Of a stretch of DNA of 64,000 bases, positions 36,897 through 46,016 are shown in pieces; position 1 is the first letter of the stretch; each line of letters opens with the position of its first letter. A program made the position numbers and the translations under genes. The stretch is from positions 2,405,001 through 2,469,000 of the forward strand of contig NZ_JAUFQG010000004.1 in NCBI RefSeq assembly GCF_030409605.1. The letters run 5' to 3'. Under the pieces are notes generated by a model, which was not told where the DNA came from, did not search any database, and was given only the letters and a program-made list of their open reading frames with translations. The DNA comes from Simiduia curdlanivorans. GTDB taxonomy: Bacteria; Pseudomonadota; Gammaproteobacteria; Pseudomonadales; Cellvibrionaceae.

Positions 36897-39425
36897 ATGA
36901 AAACCACGCTTAAACTGGGGAGCCTAGGGTGTCTATTGTTGGCGCTAGCGGCCTGTCGTTCAGATCAGCCAGCGCCGGCTGAACAGGTTGCTTGGGCGCC
37001 AGTCAATAGCCCTATTCGCGCCGACGCAAAAACCGAGGCGCGCATCACCGAGCTGTTGGGGCAGATGTCTGTTGAGCAGAAGGTCGGGCAGCTGGTACAG
37101 GTTGAGATTCGCTATATAACACCGGCGCAGGTCAAGCAATACCACATTGGTTCAATTCTCAATGGCGGCGGCACCTTTCCCAATAACGACAAGTACGCCA
37201 GTGAAACCGATTGGGTGAATGTGGCCGAAGCCTTTTATCAGGCTTCCATGGACACCAGCGATGGCGATTTAGCGATTCCAGTCATCTGGGGTACTGACGC
37301 CGTGCACGGCCACAACAACGTGATTCGCGCGACCCTGTTCCCCCACAATATTGGCTTGGGCGCAACCCGCAACCCAGAATTAATACGCGCCATTGGTTCT
37401 GCCACGGCGCGCGAAGTGTCTGCCACCGGTGTGCAGTGGACTTTTGCCCCAACGGTGGCAACGCCGCGCGATGATCGCTGGGGTAGAACCTACGAAGGCT
37501 ATTCGGAAGACCCGGAAATTGTGCGCCAATTTGCCGCGGAAATGGTCAAGGGCATCCAGGGTGAGGCTGGCACCAGCGAATTGTTTTCGCCCTCTAAAAT
37601 GGTGGCCACGGTTAAGCATTTTGTCGGCGATGGCGGCACCTACATGGGCCGAGACCGCGGCGATACCAAAATAAGCGAATTGGAATTGAGAGATATTCAC
37701 GCGCAGGGTTATTTTTCTGGCCTCAGTGCCGGCGCGCAAACGGTTATGGCATCGTTCAATAGCTGGAATGGCGAGCGGCTGCACGGCAGCTTCCACATGC
37801 TCACTGAAGTGCTAAAAAACCAAATGGGTTTTGATGGCTTCGTGGTCGGAGATTGGAATGGCCATGGCTTTGTGCCCGGCTGTGACTTCACCTCTTGCCC
37901 TCAGGCTATTAATGCTGGCTTAGATATGTTTATGGCCATTCAGGAATGGCATGACTTGCTGGAAAATACGATTCGCCAAGCAAAGAGCGGCGAAATTCCC
38001 ATGGCCCGTTTGGACGACGCTGTGCGTCGTATTTTGCGCGTAAAAATGCGTGCCGGATTGTTTGATGGTGTATCGCCAAAGCAACGCGCGGTGCTTAACG
38101 GTGTTGGCGATGTGTTGGGCAACCCCGAGCATCGCGCGCTGGCTCGTCAAGCGGTGCGTGAATCTTTGGTATTGCTGAAAAACCAAGATCAGATTTTACC
38201 ACTCAACCCCAAGCAACATATTTTAATGGCCGGTGACGGCGCCGATAATATTGGCAAGCAATCGGGCGGCTGGACGCTGTCGTGGCAGGGCACTGGCAAC
38301 ACCAATGCCGATTTCCCCGGCGCAACCTCCATTTACGCCGGTGTTAAAGCGGTGGTCGACGCTGCCGGTGGCAAAGTAACGCTGAGCGAAGAAGGTAAGT
38401 TTGATGACAAACCCGATGTCGCCATCGTGGTATTTGGTGAAAATCCATATGCCGAATGGCAGGGCGATATCAACTCGCTCGAATACCAGCCGGCAACGCG
38501 AAAAGATTTACAGTTGCTCGCCTCGCTTCGGGCCCAAGGCATTCCTGTAGTGTCGGTCTTTTTATCCGGTCGGCCTTTGTGGGTCAATGCCGAGTTGAAT
38601 CAGTCCAATGCCTTTGTGGCCGCATTTTTACCGGGTTCTGAAGGCCAAGGTGTCGCCGATGTGATCATGGCAAAGGCGGATGGCTCAATTAATGTTGACT
38701 TCAAAGGCAAGCTCACCTTTAGCTGGCCGAAAGATTTAAGCCAAGTGATGTTGAATAAGGGCGATAAAAATTACCAGCCTTTGTTTCCCTATGGTTTTGG
38801 TTTGTCTTACAGCGATAAGGATACCTTGCCGAGCAATTTACCCGAGGACCGCAACCTAGCTGCGCCTGGTCAAGGGCCTGTACCCTTGGGCATATTTGAA
38901 AGCCGTGTGCTCGATCCTTGGCAAATTTATTTAGTCGACAGCGAGGGCAAAAAGCCGGTGACCACCAATACCGCCGAATCTTCAGCGGTGAGTTTAACCG
39001 GTCACGATTATCTACTGCAGGATGATGCGCGGCGACTCATTTTCTCGGGCACTGAACCTGCGTCAGTTGTCATCGCGTCAGATATCAGCGTCGATTTTTC
39101 TGGTTTCCTCGCCAGCAAGTCGAGCTTGATACTGGATTTGCGGGTGAACGCGGCACCCGAAGGTGCGGCGGCAATTCGTCTCGATTGCGGTGACGCCTGT
39201 AGCGGTGCTGTGGATATGACCACGTTGCTGAAACAGGGTGAGCTTAATCAATGGCGTAAAGTGTCGGTGGATTTACAGTGCTTTGTGAATGCCGGTTTGA
39301 AAATTGACGCCATTACCGCGCCTTTTGCCATAGACGCGGCGAGCAAAGTTGATATTTCTTTGGCAAACGTTCAGTTGCTACCAATGTCGGCGGGAGACGC
39401 CAATATTAGTTGTCAGCCGCAATAG
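36897..39425 (+). CDS. Glycoside hydrolase family 3 beta-glucosidase/exoglucanase lipoprotein
   Basis: An 842-residue lipoprotein (signal ending LLLALAAC, Cys20). The GH3 N-terminal barrel includes IPVIWGTDAVHGHNN, DDRWGRTYEGYSEDP, VKHFVGDGG and the nucleophile D319 in GFVVGDWNG. The GH3 C-terminal domain runs through ESLVLLKNQDQILPL and FPYGFGLSY. The last 150 residues form an extra jelly-roll-like domain as in Pseudoalteromonas ExoP. Such enzymes release glucose from beta-1,3/1,4 glucans and cello-oligosaccharides at the cell surface or periplasm. The glucose would be taken up by the porter at 40262. AAGG precedes ATG. Confidence 0.95.
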   Translation: MKTTLKLGSLGCLLLALAACRSDQPAPAEQVAWAPVNSPIRADAKTEARITELLGQMSVEQKVGQLVQVEIRYITPAQVKQYHIGSILNGGGTFPNNDKYASETDWVNVAEAFYQASMDTSDGDLAIPVIWGTDAVHGHNNVIRATLFPHNIGLGATRNPELIRAIGSATAREVSATGVQWTFAPTVATPRDDRWGRTYEGYSEDPEIVRQFAAEMVKGIQGEAGTSELFSPSKMVATVKHFVGDGGTYMGRDRGDTKISELELRDIHAQGYFSGLSAGAQTVMASFNSWNGERLHGSFHMLTEVLKNQMGFDGFVVGDWNGHGFVPGCDFTSCPQAINAGLDMFMAIQEWHDLLENTIRQAKSGEIPMARLDDAVRRILRVKMRAGLFDGVSPKQRAVLNGVGDVLGNPEHRALARQAVRESLVLLKNQDQILPLNPKQHILMAGDGADNIGKQSGGWTLSWQGTGNTNADFPGATSIYAGVKAVVDAAGGKVTLSEEGKFDDKPDVAIVVFGENPYAEWQGDINSLEYQPATRKDLQLLASLRAQGIPVVSVFLSGRPLWVNAELNQSNAFVAAFLPGSEGQGVADVIMAKADGSINVDFKGKLTFSWPKDLSQVMLNKGDKNYQPLFPYGFGLSYSDKDTLPSNLPEDRNLAAPGQGPVPLGIFESRVLDPWQIYLVDSEGKKPVTTNTAESSAVSLTGHDYLLQDDARRLIFSGTEPASVVIASDISVDFSGFLASKSSLILDLRVNAAPEGAAAIRLDCGDACSGAVDMTTLLKQGELNQWRKVSVDLQCFVNAGLKIDAITAPFAIDAASKVDISLANVQLLPMSAGDANISCQPQ

Positions 39426-39446
39426 AATGTAAAGTCACCAGATGGT

Positions 39447-39473
39447 AAAAAACCCGCGCAAGCGGGTTTTTTT
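39447..39473 (+). terminator. Terminator after GH3 gene
   Basis: AAAAACCCGC-GCAA-GCGGGTTTTTTT is a compact GC stem with flanking A and T runs, usable in both directions. Confidence 0.92.
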
Positions 39474-39492
39474 ATGGCCGATGAATAAATAC

Positions 39493-39641
39493 CTAGGGAA
39501 CCTCTCTGCGTGACCTGTAGCGGCCATCCGCTGCGTTGAACTTCTTGCTAAGGGCTACGGCCATTAGCTGCGAAACTCGCCTTGCGGCTGACCGCTACAG
39601 ATCACGCAGAGCGGTACCAGAGTTATTCAGAGGTTCCCTAG
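39493..39641. mobile_element. 149-bp palindromic MITE-like element with CTAG ends
   Basis: The ends CTAGGGAACCTCT (39493-39505) and AGAGGTTCCCTAG (39629-39641) are perfect inverted repeats. A second arm, CTCTGCGTGACCTGTAGCGG, pairs with CCGCTACAGATCACGCAGAG with one mismatch; the right side has about 17 extra bases (GGTACCAGAGTTATTC) between the arms. CTAG fits the YTAR-type 4-bp duplication of IS5-group elements and GGAACC a plausible tip, so an IS5-derived MITE is my reading. No gene inside. It ends one base before the mgsA stop codon. Confidence 0.75.
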
Positions 39642-39642
39642 C

Positions 39643-40104
39643 TTAGTTTCCCAGGCGCTCTTTTAAGTAACCCTCATAATCAGGCACTTGTCGGTCGAAG
39701 CTGCCGCGAAATAAGGTTGAATAGACCATCACATCGGCCGATGCGGGATTGCAGGCCACGGGAATATTCCACACGGCGGCAATGCGCAGCAAGGCTTTCA
39801 CATCAGGGTCGTGTGGCAGCGGCTCGAAGGGGTCCCAAAAGAAAATTAGGAAGTCCACTTTGCCCTCGGTTATCAGCGCACCGATTTGTTGATCGCCACC
39901 CAAGGGGCCGCTAATTAACTTATTGATTGTTAAGCCCGCGTCGCGCTCAATCACCGCGCCAGTGGTGCCGGTGCCGTACAGTGTGTGCGGCGCTAAATCT
40001 TTATGGTGTTTTTGGCACCAGGCCACTAGCTCTTTTTTCTTGTTGTCGTGCGCCACTAACGCGACGCGCTTGGTGGCGGCCATGGTAACTGTCTTTTGCA
40101 GCAT
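39643..40104 (-). CDS. mgsA: Methylglyoxal synthase
   Basis: A 153-residue enzyme converting dihydroxyacetone phosphate to methylglyoxal and phosphate, a bypass used when sugar phosphates accumulate. Conserved residues include VALVAHDNKKKEL, YGTGTTG, SGPLGGDQQIGALI with the catalytic aspartate, and WDPFEPLPHDPDVKALLR. AGGA precedes the ATG. The MITE-like element ends directly behind the stop codon. Confidence 0.97.
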   Translation of the reverse strand: MLQKTVTMAATKRVALVAHDNKKKELVAWCQKHHKDLAPHTLYGTGTTGAVIERDAGLTINKLISGPLGGDQQIGALITEGKVDFLIFFWDPFEPLPHDPDVKALLRIAAVWNIPVACNPASADVMVYSTLFRGSFDRQVPDYEGYLKERLGN

Positions 40105-40217
40105 GAGTAATTCCTGTGACGGTTCAAAAGTCGTGCGGCCCTGCAGGGGCCAAGCTTCTCATTCAGCGTGAGCTTTGGTTGCGTATTGTAGCAGGGGCAG
40201 GGCGGTATTTGTCGGGC

Positions 40218-40244
40218 AAAAAAAAGCCCGCACAAGGTGCGGGC
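40218..40244 (-). terminator. Terminator after the sugar porter gene
   Basis: On the minus strand GCCCGCAC-CTT-GTGCGGGC is followed by TTTTTTTTGC. It ends the porter transcript before mgsA. Confidence 0.92.
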
Positions 40245-40261
40245 CAAGCGGTGCATCACAC

Positions 40262-41545
40262 TTAGCGAGGCTGTGAGCCTTTTAATCCGTACACGGCGAT
40301 ATAGATGTAACAGACTAAGGGCAATATGAACGAGATTTGTAAACCAATACCGTCGGCCAACATACCCTGCATGAGCGGTACAATGGCGCCGCCAACAATC
40401 GACAGGCAGATGAGGCCGGCGCCATTGCTGGTGAGCCTGCCCAAGCCCGTGATGGCTAGCGCGAAAATGGTTGGGAACATGATTGAGTTGAATAGGCCAA
40501 CGGCCAGAACAGACCAGAGCGCGATATTGCCGTCGGTCATCATCGTCACCGCCAGTAATATCACACAAGCGGTGGCATTGAATGCGAGAACATATTGCGG
40601 CTTCAATTTTTGCATTACCGCCGCGCCAATAAAGCGACCGACCATGGCGCCGCCCCAGTAGTAGGTAATGTACTCGGCGGCGGTTGCCTCGGGCATATTG
40701 CCAACTTCGGGCAGGGCGAAATAGTTCACCAGCAAACTACCTATGGCAACCTCGGCTCCTACATAGAGAAAGATGGCGATGGCGCCCATAATCAGGTGGG
40801 GGTGATGCCAAATCGTGTCGTTATCACCGCCGTGTACCACGGTTTCTTCTGGCGTGATGGCTGGCAGTTTAAACCACGCGAAGATGCAGGCAAGGGCGAA
40901 CAGCGTCAGCGCTAAACCCACATAGGGAAGTTGTACGGCGGCAGCTTCTTGGGCGCGATGGCTGTCTAATTCGGCCGGGCTAAGCGCCGCTAATTGCTCT
41001 GCACCTAAAACCGCGGCAGACAGGATGAGCGTAGCGCCGAAGTAGGGTGCTACGGTAGTGCCTAGGGAGTTGAAGGCTTGGGTCATGGTCAGACGGCTGG
41101 ATGCCGTGGCCTGTGGGCCTAGGGCGGTGACATAGGGGTTGGCCGACACTTGCAGTATCGTTATGCCAGCAGCGAGAACGAACAGCGCACCAAGAAACAG
41201 GGGGTAGTAGCGCAGGCTTGCCGCTGGGTAAAACATCAAGCAGCCAATGCCGGCAATAATTAGGCCGCTGACAATCCCTTTTTTGAAGCCAATCTTTTTA
41301 ACCAGATGGCCTGCGGGCATGGATACTACGAAGTAGGCGCCAAAAAAGCAAAACTGCACCAACATAGCTTGGGTATAGCTGAGCGAAAAGACGCTTTTTA
41401 AATGGGGGATAAGGATATCGTTGAGGCAGGTAAGGAAGCCCCACATAAAAAATAAGATCGTTAACGCCGCTAAGGGTACGTTGTAGTTTTTGTCTTGGGT
41501 TTCACTCGCTAGCTGATAGCTGGCACTTTCGGTCGCACTGGCCAT
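40262..41545 (-). CDS. MFS sugar porter, FucP/GluP (glucose/galactose) family
   Basis: A 427-residue inner-membrane proton- or sodium-coupled sugar importer with about twelve hydrophobic helices. Family marks are FFMWGFLTCLNDILIPHLK in the first helix, QVSANPYVTALGP, TQAFNSLGTTVAPYFGA and YVGAEVAIGSLLVNY. CAGGAG lies 8 bases before the ATG. It is divergent from zwf, and the shared 450-bp region holds two identical palindromic operators, so glucose import and glucose oxidation are probably coregulated. GlcNAc (NagP-type) transport is an alternative; the operator type favours glucose. Confidence 0.9.
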   Translation of the reverse strand: MASATESASYQLASETQDKNYNVPLAALTILFFMWGFLTCLNDILIPHLKSVFSLSYTQAMLVQFCFFGAYFVVSMPAGHLVKKIGFKKGIVSGLIIAGIGCLMFYPAASLRYYPLFLGALFVLAAGITILQVSANPYVTALGPQATASSRLTMTQAFNSLGTTVAPYFGATLILSAAVLGAEQLAALSPAELDSHRAQEAAAVQLPYVGLALTLFALACIFAWFKLPAITPEETVVHGGDNDTIWHHPHLIMGAIAIFLYVGAEVAIGSLLVNYFALPEVGNMPEATAAEYITYYWGGAMVGRFIGAAVMQKLKPQYVLAFNATACVILLAVTMMTDGNIALWSVLAVGLFNSIMFPTIFALAITGLGRLTSNGAGLICLSIVGGAIVPLMQGMLADGIGLQISFILPLVCYIYIAVYGLKGSQPR

Positions 41546-41671
41546 TGGTCACACTCCTGAAAATCTTATGCTTATAGTCATATGAACTCTAACAGTGTTT
41601 TGTGGTGCCGTCATCCGTTTCTGTGTTTTGCGATGCAGCTTTTCACTGTTGGAATGCGACTTTGATCCAAG

Positions 41672-41687
41672 TTGACAGCGCTGTCAA
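41672..41687. promoter_or_regulatory. LacI-type operator, copy 1 (porter side)
   Basis: TTGACAGCGCTGTCAA, a perfect 16-bp palindrome with central GC/CG, 127 bp before the porter start. An identical copy lies 189 bp away near zwf. This differs from the nag operator in one base per half-site (TGACAG versus GACAA). The LacI protein encoded at 50538 is the likely ligand. Confidence 0.85.
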
Positions 41688-41860
41688 TGGCAATATGCGC
41701 CTTTTGCGGGTCTAAGTGGCGATAATGGGTCTTTGTCTGCAGCCTAATTGTGGCATAATAGTCATCGATATATATCAAGCTGTTAGCGGGCTTGATCACA
41801 TAAAAGACAGCTCTGCATACGTATGAATCGCCGCAATCGCATTTTGCGCCAAGCATTCCG

Positions 41861-41876
41861 TTGACAGCGCTGTCAA
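41861..41876. promoter_or_regulatory. LacI-type operator, copy 2 (zwf side)
   Basis: TTGACAGCGCTGTCAA again, 122 bp before the zwf start. Two identical sites 189 bp centre to centre, or 18 helical turns, would allow a repression loop between the divergent promoters; that is inference. Confidence 0.85.
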
Positions 41877-41997
41877 TTAATAATTATGCTTCCCTCAGAG
41901 TCTTCTGCTGCTATTCCCGCAAAAGCGGGGTGGTTTTGGCGGTGTTGGATCTTGGCTAGTGGGTAAGTAGGTGCAGAAATAATTTAAGGGGTTTCAA

Positions 41998-43434
41998 TTG
42001 CAGGCGACAGATTGGGTGATATTTGGCGGTACCGGTGATCTATCGATGCGCAAGCTTATGCCTGCGCTCTACCGTTGCGAAGAAGAGGGCCGAATGGTGG
42101 AGGGGTCGCGCGTCTTGGCGACGAGCCGCGGCAACACCACGCAAGAAGAATTCGTGCAGGGCGTGAAAGCAGCCCTGCAGAAGTTTTTACGCCCAGGCGA
42201 GTTTGAAGAGTCGACCTGGGTGCAATTCGCCGAGCGCTTGTTGATTGTCAATGTCGACCTCAGCGATGTGGCCAGTTGGAACGATATGGCCGAGCTACTT
42301 AAAGCCTCCGCAGCAACGCCGGTGTACTACCTCGCCATCCCGCCCTCGCTCTTTGGCGGTGTGTGCGCCACCTTGTCGAGCCTGGATCTCGTCAGCGACA
42401 GCGCCCGCGTTATCGTAGAAAAGCCCTTGGGTTACGATCGCGAGTCAGCCGAGGCAATTAATGGCGAGATCGCGCTGTATTTCACGGAGTCGCAAATTTT
42501 TCGAATCGATCACTACCTAGGTAAAGAGTCGGTGCAAAATTTATTGGCGCTGCGCTTTGCCAATCGCATGTTCGAAAATATTTGGGACGCCAACTCTATC
42601 GATCACGTGCAGATCACACTGGCCGAATCCGTCGGCGTTGAAAGTCGCGGTGGTTTTTATGATGGCGCCGGTGCCATGCGCGATATGGTGCAGAATCACT
42701 TGCTGCAACTCTTGTGTTTCGTTGCCATGGACCCGCCCAACGCGCTAGACGCAGACAGCGTGCGCAGTGAAAAGATTAAAGTATTGCGCTCGCTGCGCAA
42801 AATTACCGGCGACGATATCGGTAAGCACACAGTGCGCGCACAGTACGTCGATGGCGAGGCGGGCGGCAAGCCAGTCGATAGCTACATCGGCGATCTGGGC
42901 AAACCCAGTCGCACAGAAACCTTTGTTGCCATTCGCGCCTTTGTCGATAACTGGCGCTGGAAGGGTGTGCCCTTCTACTTGCGCACCGGCAAACGCATGA
43001 GCGGTCGCTATGCCGAGATGGTTATCCAGTTCAAACCGGTGACTCACTCGTTGTTTGGCAAGGAGCAAAACAATCAATTGGTGATTCGCCTGCAACCGGA
43101 AGAACATATCTATATCAATCTGATGAGCAAGGATATCGCCAGTGCCGATGTAAAACTGCGCCCCATTGAATTTGAAATTGATTTGGCGGCCGAGTGCAAT
43201 GCGCCGGTGGCAGATGCCTATAAGCGTTTGATGCTGGATGCCATGACCGGCAATGGCACCCTGTTTGTGCACCGGGAAGAAGTGGACTACGCCTGGCGCT
43301 GGGCTGACCCGATCATTGCCGGTTGGAAGAAAAACTTGGCGCCCCTGTCTTATTACGCGGCGGGAACCAATGGCCCTGAATCTTCTGAAGATTTAATGGC
43401 AGATGATAATCGCCAATGGCATGTGCAGGATTAA
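41998..43434 (+). CDS. zwf: Glucose-6-phosphate 1-dehydrogenase
   Basis: A 478-residue enzyme oxidising glucose-6-P to 6-phosphogluconolactone with NAD(P)+. The N-terminal nucleotide site is VIFGGTGDLSMRK; the active-site block is RIDHYLGKESVQN; VPFYLRTGKRM follows. It starts at TTG 41998 with AAGGGG eight bases before; no ATG occurs near the expected N terminus. First gene of the Entner-Doudoroff cluster, followed after 3 bp by pgl. Confidence 0.96.
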   Translation: MQATDWVIFGGTGDLSMRKLMPALYRCEEEGRMVEGSRVLATSRGNTTQEEFVQGVKAALQKFLRPGEFEESTWVQFAERLLIVNVDLSDVASWNDMAELLKASAATPVYYLAIPPSLFGGVCATLSSLDLVSDSARVIVEKPLGYDRESAEAINGEIALYFTESQIFRIDHYLGKESVQNLLALRFANRMFENIWDANSIDHVQITLAESVGVESRGGFYDGAGAMRDMVQNHLLQLLCFVAMDPPNALDADSVRSEKIKVLRSLRKITGDDIGKHTVRAQYVDGEAGGKPVDSYIGDLGKPSRTETFVAIRAFVDNWRWKGVPFYLRTGKRMSGRYAEMVIQFKPVTHSLFGKEQNNQLVIRLQPEEHIYINLMSKDIASADVKLRPIEFEIDLAAECNAPVADAYKRLMLDAMTGNGTLFVHREEVDYAWRWADPIIAGWKKNLAPLSYYAAGTNGPESSEDLMADDNRQWHVQD

Positions 43435-43437
43435 GTT

Positions 43438-44124
43438 GTGATTAAAGAATATTTTTTCGAATCTAAACAGGCACTGCAAGCGCAGCTAGAGCAAGACTTG
43501 TTGGCGCAGGTGGATCTGGCGCTAGCCTCCGCCGGCAAAGCCAGCTTGCTTTTATCCGGTGGCAGCACACCTGGCCCTGTGTATGAAGCCTTGGGTAAGG
43601 TGTTAGACCCGCGCGTGCAAGTGGCGTTGGTTGACGATCGCTGGGTTGCCTTGGATCACAAGGGTAGCAATGAAGCCCTGTTGCGTAACTGCTTTCCGGC
43701 CCAGCAAGTGATTGGCATGAAAACGCCGGATGCGAAACCCCAAGCGGCCGTTGCTGCAGTGAATCAAGCTTACCAACAATTGCATCAACCCTTTGCCATA
43801 ACTGTATTGGGTATGGGCCCGGATGGGCACACCGCGTCGCTGTTTCCCAACGCCGAAGGACTAGACGCCGCACTTGCCGAGACAGCGCCAAACTGCGTGG
43901 CGATTACCGCCAAGCAAAGTGCGGTCACCGGTGAGTTGGTGGATCGCATGACGCTGTCGCTCAATGGCATTTTAAATAGTAAGAAATTAATTCTGTTGAT
44001 CACCGGCGACGATAAGCTCGCGGTCTATCAACAGGCAAAAACAGTGAACAACATAAGTGATATGCCGGTCGCCGCGGTACTGCAACAGCAGCAGGTTGAC
44101 TTGGATGTTTATTGGGCTAAATAG
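43438..44124 (+). CDS. pgl: 6-Phosphogluconolactonase
   Basis: A 228-residue hydrolase of the DevB/Pgl family that opens the lactone made by Zwf. It shows LLLSGGSTPGPVYEAL, VALVDDRWVALDHKGSNE and ITVLGMGPDGHTASLFPNAEG. The start is GTG 43438 with AGGA upstream, 3 bp after zwf. Translational coupling with zwf is likely. Confidence 0.95.
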   Translation: MIKEYFFESKQALQAQLEQDLLAQVDLALASAGKASLLLSGGSTPGPVYEALGKVLDPRVQVALVDDRWVALDHKGSNEALLRNCFPAQQVIGMKTPDAKPQAAVAAVNQAYQQLHQPFAITVLGMGPDGHTASLFPNAEGLDAALAETAPNCVAITAKQSAVTGELVDRMTLSLNGILNSKKLILLITGDDKLAVYQQAKTVNNISDMPVAAVLQQQQVDLDVYWAK

Positions 44125-44159
44125 CCCCATCACCTAAATGAATTTTGTAAAGGCTAAAC

Positions 44160-46016
44160 ATGACCTCTGAAGCAACAACCAAACTTAACCCCGTTGTGGC
44201 GCAAGTAACGGCCACAATTATCGAACGCAGCCGCGCTAGCCGCGCCGATTACCTCGCCCGGATGGAAGCGCAAGCGGAGCAGGGGCCACACCGTAAAACT
44301 TTGCCCTGCGGTAACCTCGCACACGGGTTTGCCGCCTGCGGTAGCACGGATAAAGATCTACTGTCGCAATCCGATGTGGCCAATATCGCTATCGTATCGT
44401 CCTACAACGACATGTTGTCGGCGCACCAGCCCTTCGAAGATACTCCGAAAGCTATTAAAAAAGTGATCGCCGCCAAGGGCAGTGTGGCGCAGTTCGCGGG
44501 CGGTGTTCCGGCTATGTGCGACGGTATAACCCAGGGCATGCCGGGCATGGAGTTGTCGCTGTTTTCTCGCGATGTTATCGCCATGTCTACCGCTATTGCG
44601 TTGTCGCACAATATGTTTGATGGCGCCCTATGCCTAGGTGTTTGCGATAAAATTATTCCTGGCATGTTAATCGGCGCTTTATCCTTCGGCCACTTGCCGA
44701 TGATTTTTATTCCCGCCGGGCCAATGCCCTCGGGTTTACCGAATGATGAAAAAGCCCGGATTCGACAGTTGTTTGCCCAGGGAAAAGTCGGGCGCGAAGA
44801 ATTATTGGCAGCGGAAAGCGCCAGCTACCACTCTGCTGGCACCTGTACCTTCTACGGCACGGCAAATTCCAATCAGCTGTTAATGGAAATCATGGGCCTG
44901 CATCTGCCCGGTAGTTCTTTTATTAACCCCAATACACCGCTGCGTGAAGCCTTAACCGCTGCCGCCAGTGAACAAGTATTAAATTTGGTTAAGAGCGGTT
45001 CCGATTACCGCCCGCTGGCAAAAATTGTCGATGAAAAGGCTATCGTCAACGCCGTGGTTGGCTTGGTGGCAACCGGTGGCTCAACTAATCACACCATGCA
45101 TTTGGTGGCTATGGCGGCGGCTGCCGGCATTGTTTTAACCTGGGACGATTTCTCGGCGCTGTCGGCGGTTATTCCGTCGCTGACAAAAATTTATCCCAAT
45201 GGCGTGGCCGATATTAACCATTTCCAAGCGGCTGGCGGCATGTCATTTTTAATTGCGACGCTGCTAGACGCGGGTCTGCTGCATGCCGATGTGCTCACCG
45301 TTCACAGCGAGCCGGGTTTGCAGGCCTATCGCACCGAGCCGCAATTGCGCGAAGGTAAGCTAGCTTGGGTTGATGGCCCAGCGGAATCGCTCGATACCAG
45401 CGTATTGCGTTCGGCGACAGATCCGTTCAGTGCCGATGGCGGTTTAAAAGTACTGAAAGGTAATTTAGGGCGTGGTGTTATTAAAACCTCTGCGGTAAAA
45501 GAGGAGTATCGCGTACAAGAGGCGCCGGCGATTATCTTTCAAAGTCAGGCCGAGTTTATTTCGGCGTTTCAGCAAGGCTTGTTAGAAAAAGATTTTATCG
45601 CCGTGCTGCGCTATCAGGGGCCGCGCGCCAACGGCATGCCGGAGTTACATAAGTTGGTGCCCATCCTCGGCAGCTTGCAAGACAAGGGCTTTAAAGTTGG
45701 CTTGGTAACCGATGGCCGTATGAGTGGCGCCTCAGGCAAAGTTGCCGCCGCCATTCACGTGACCCCGGAAGCAGCGGCCGGCGGCGCCATCGGCAAGGTT
45801 CAGAATGGCGATATCGTGCGCTTGGATGCCACCACAGGTGAATTAAATGTACTGGTCGATCAAGCCGTGCTGGATGCGCGTATTGTTGCCATGCCGGATT
45901 TGTCGGCCAATCAAACGGGCTGCGGTAGAGAATTGTTTGCAGTGCTGCGCAATCAAGTAACCGGTGCCGGCACTGGCGCGCGTAGTTTTGATTTGTCGGT
46001 AGATGAGGGCTTGTGA
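44160..46016 (+). CDS. edd: 6-Phosphogluconate dehydratase
   Basis: A 618-residue IlvD/Edd-family [4Fe-4S] dehydratase giving 2-keto-3-deoxy-6-phosphogluconate. Cluster and substrate regions include GFAACGSTDKDLL, VPAMCDGITQGMPGMELSL, CLGVCDKIIPGML and SAGTCTFYGTANSNQ, and the C-terminal VGLVTDGRMSGASGK. Length suits Edd more than IlvD. It overlaps glk by one base (TGATG). Confidence 0.97.
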   Translation: MTSEATTKLNPVVAQVTATIIERSRASRADYLARMEAQAEQGPHRKTLPCGNLAHGFAACGSTDKDLLSQSDVANIAIVSSYNDMLSAHQPFEDTPKAIKKVIAAKGSVAQFAGGVPAMCDGITQGMPGMELSLFSRDVIAMSTAIALSHNMFDGALCLGVCDKIIPGMLIGALSFGHLPMIFIPAGPMPSGLPNDEKARIRQLFAQGKVGREELLAAESASYHSAGTCTFYGTANSNQLLMEIMGLHLPGSSFINPNTPLREALTAAASEQVLNLVKSGSDYRPLAKIVDEKAIVNAVVGLVATGGSTNHTMHLVAMAAAAGIVLTWDDFSALSAVIPSLTKIYPNGVADINHFQAAGGMSFLIATLLDAGLLHADVLTVHSEPGLQAYRTEPQLREGKLAWVDGPAESLDTSVLRSATDPFSADGGLKVLKGNLGRGVIKTSAVKEEYRVQEAPAIIFQSQAEFISAFQQGLLEKDFIAVLRYQGPRANGMPELHKLVPILGSLQDKGFKVGLVTDGRMSGASGKVAAAIHVTPEAAAGGAIGKVQNGDIVRLDATTGELNVLVDQAVLDARIVAMPDLSANQTGCGRELFAVLRNQVTGAGTGARSFDLSVDEGL

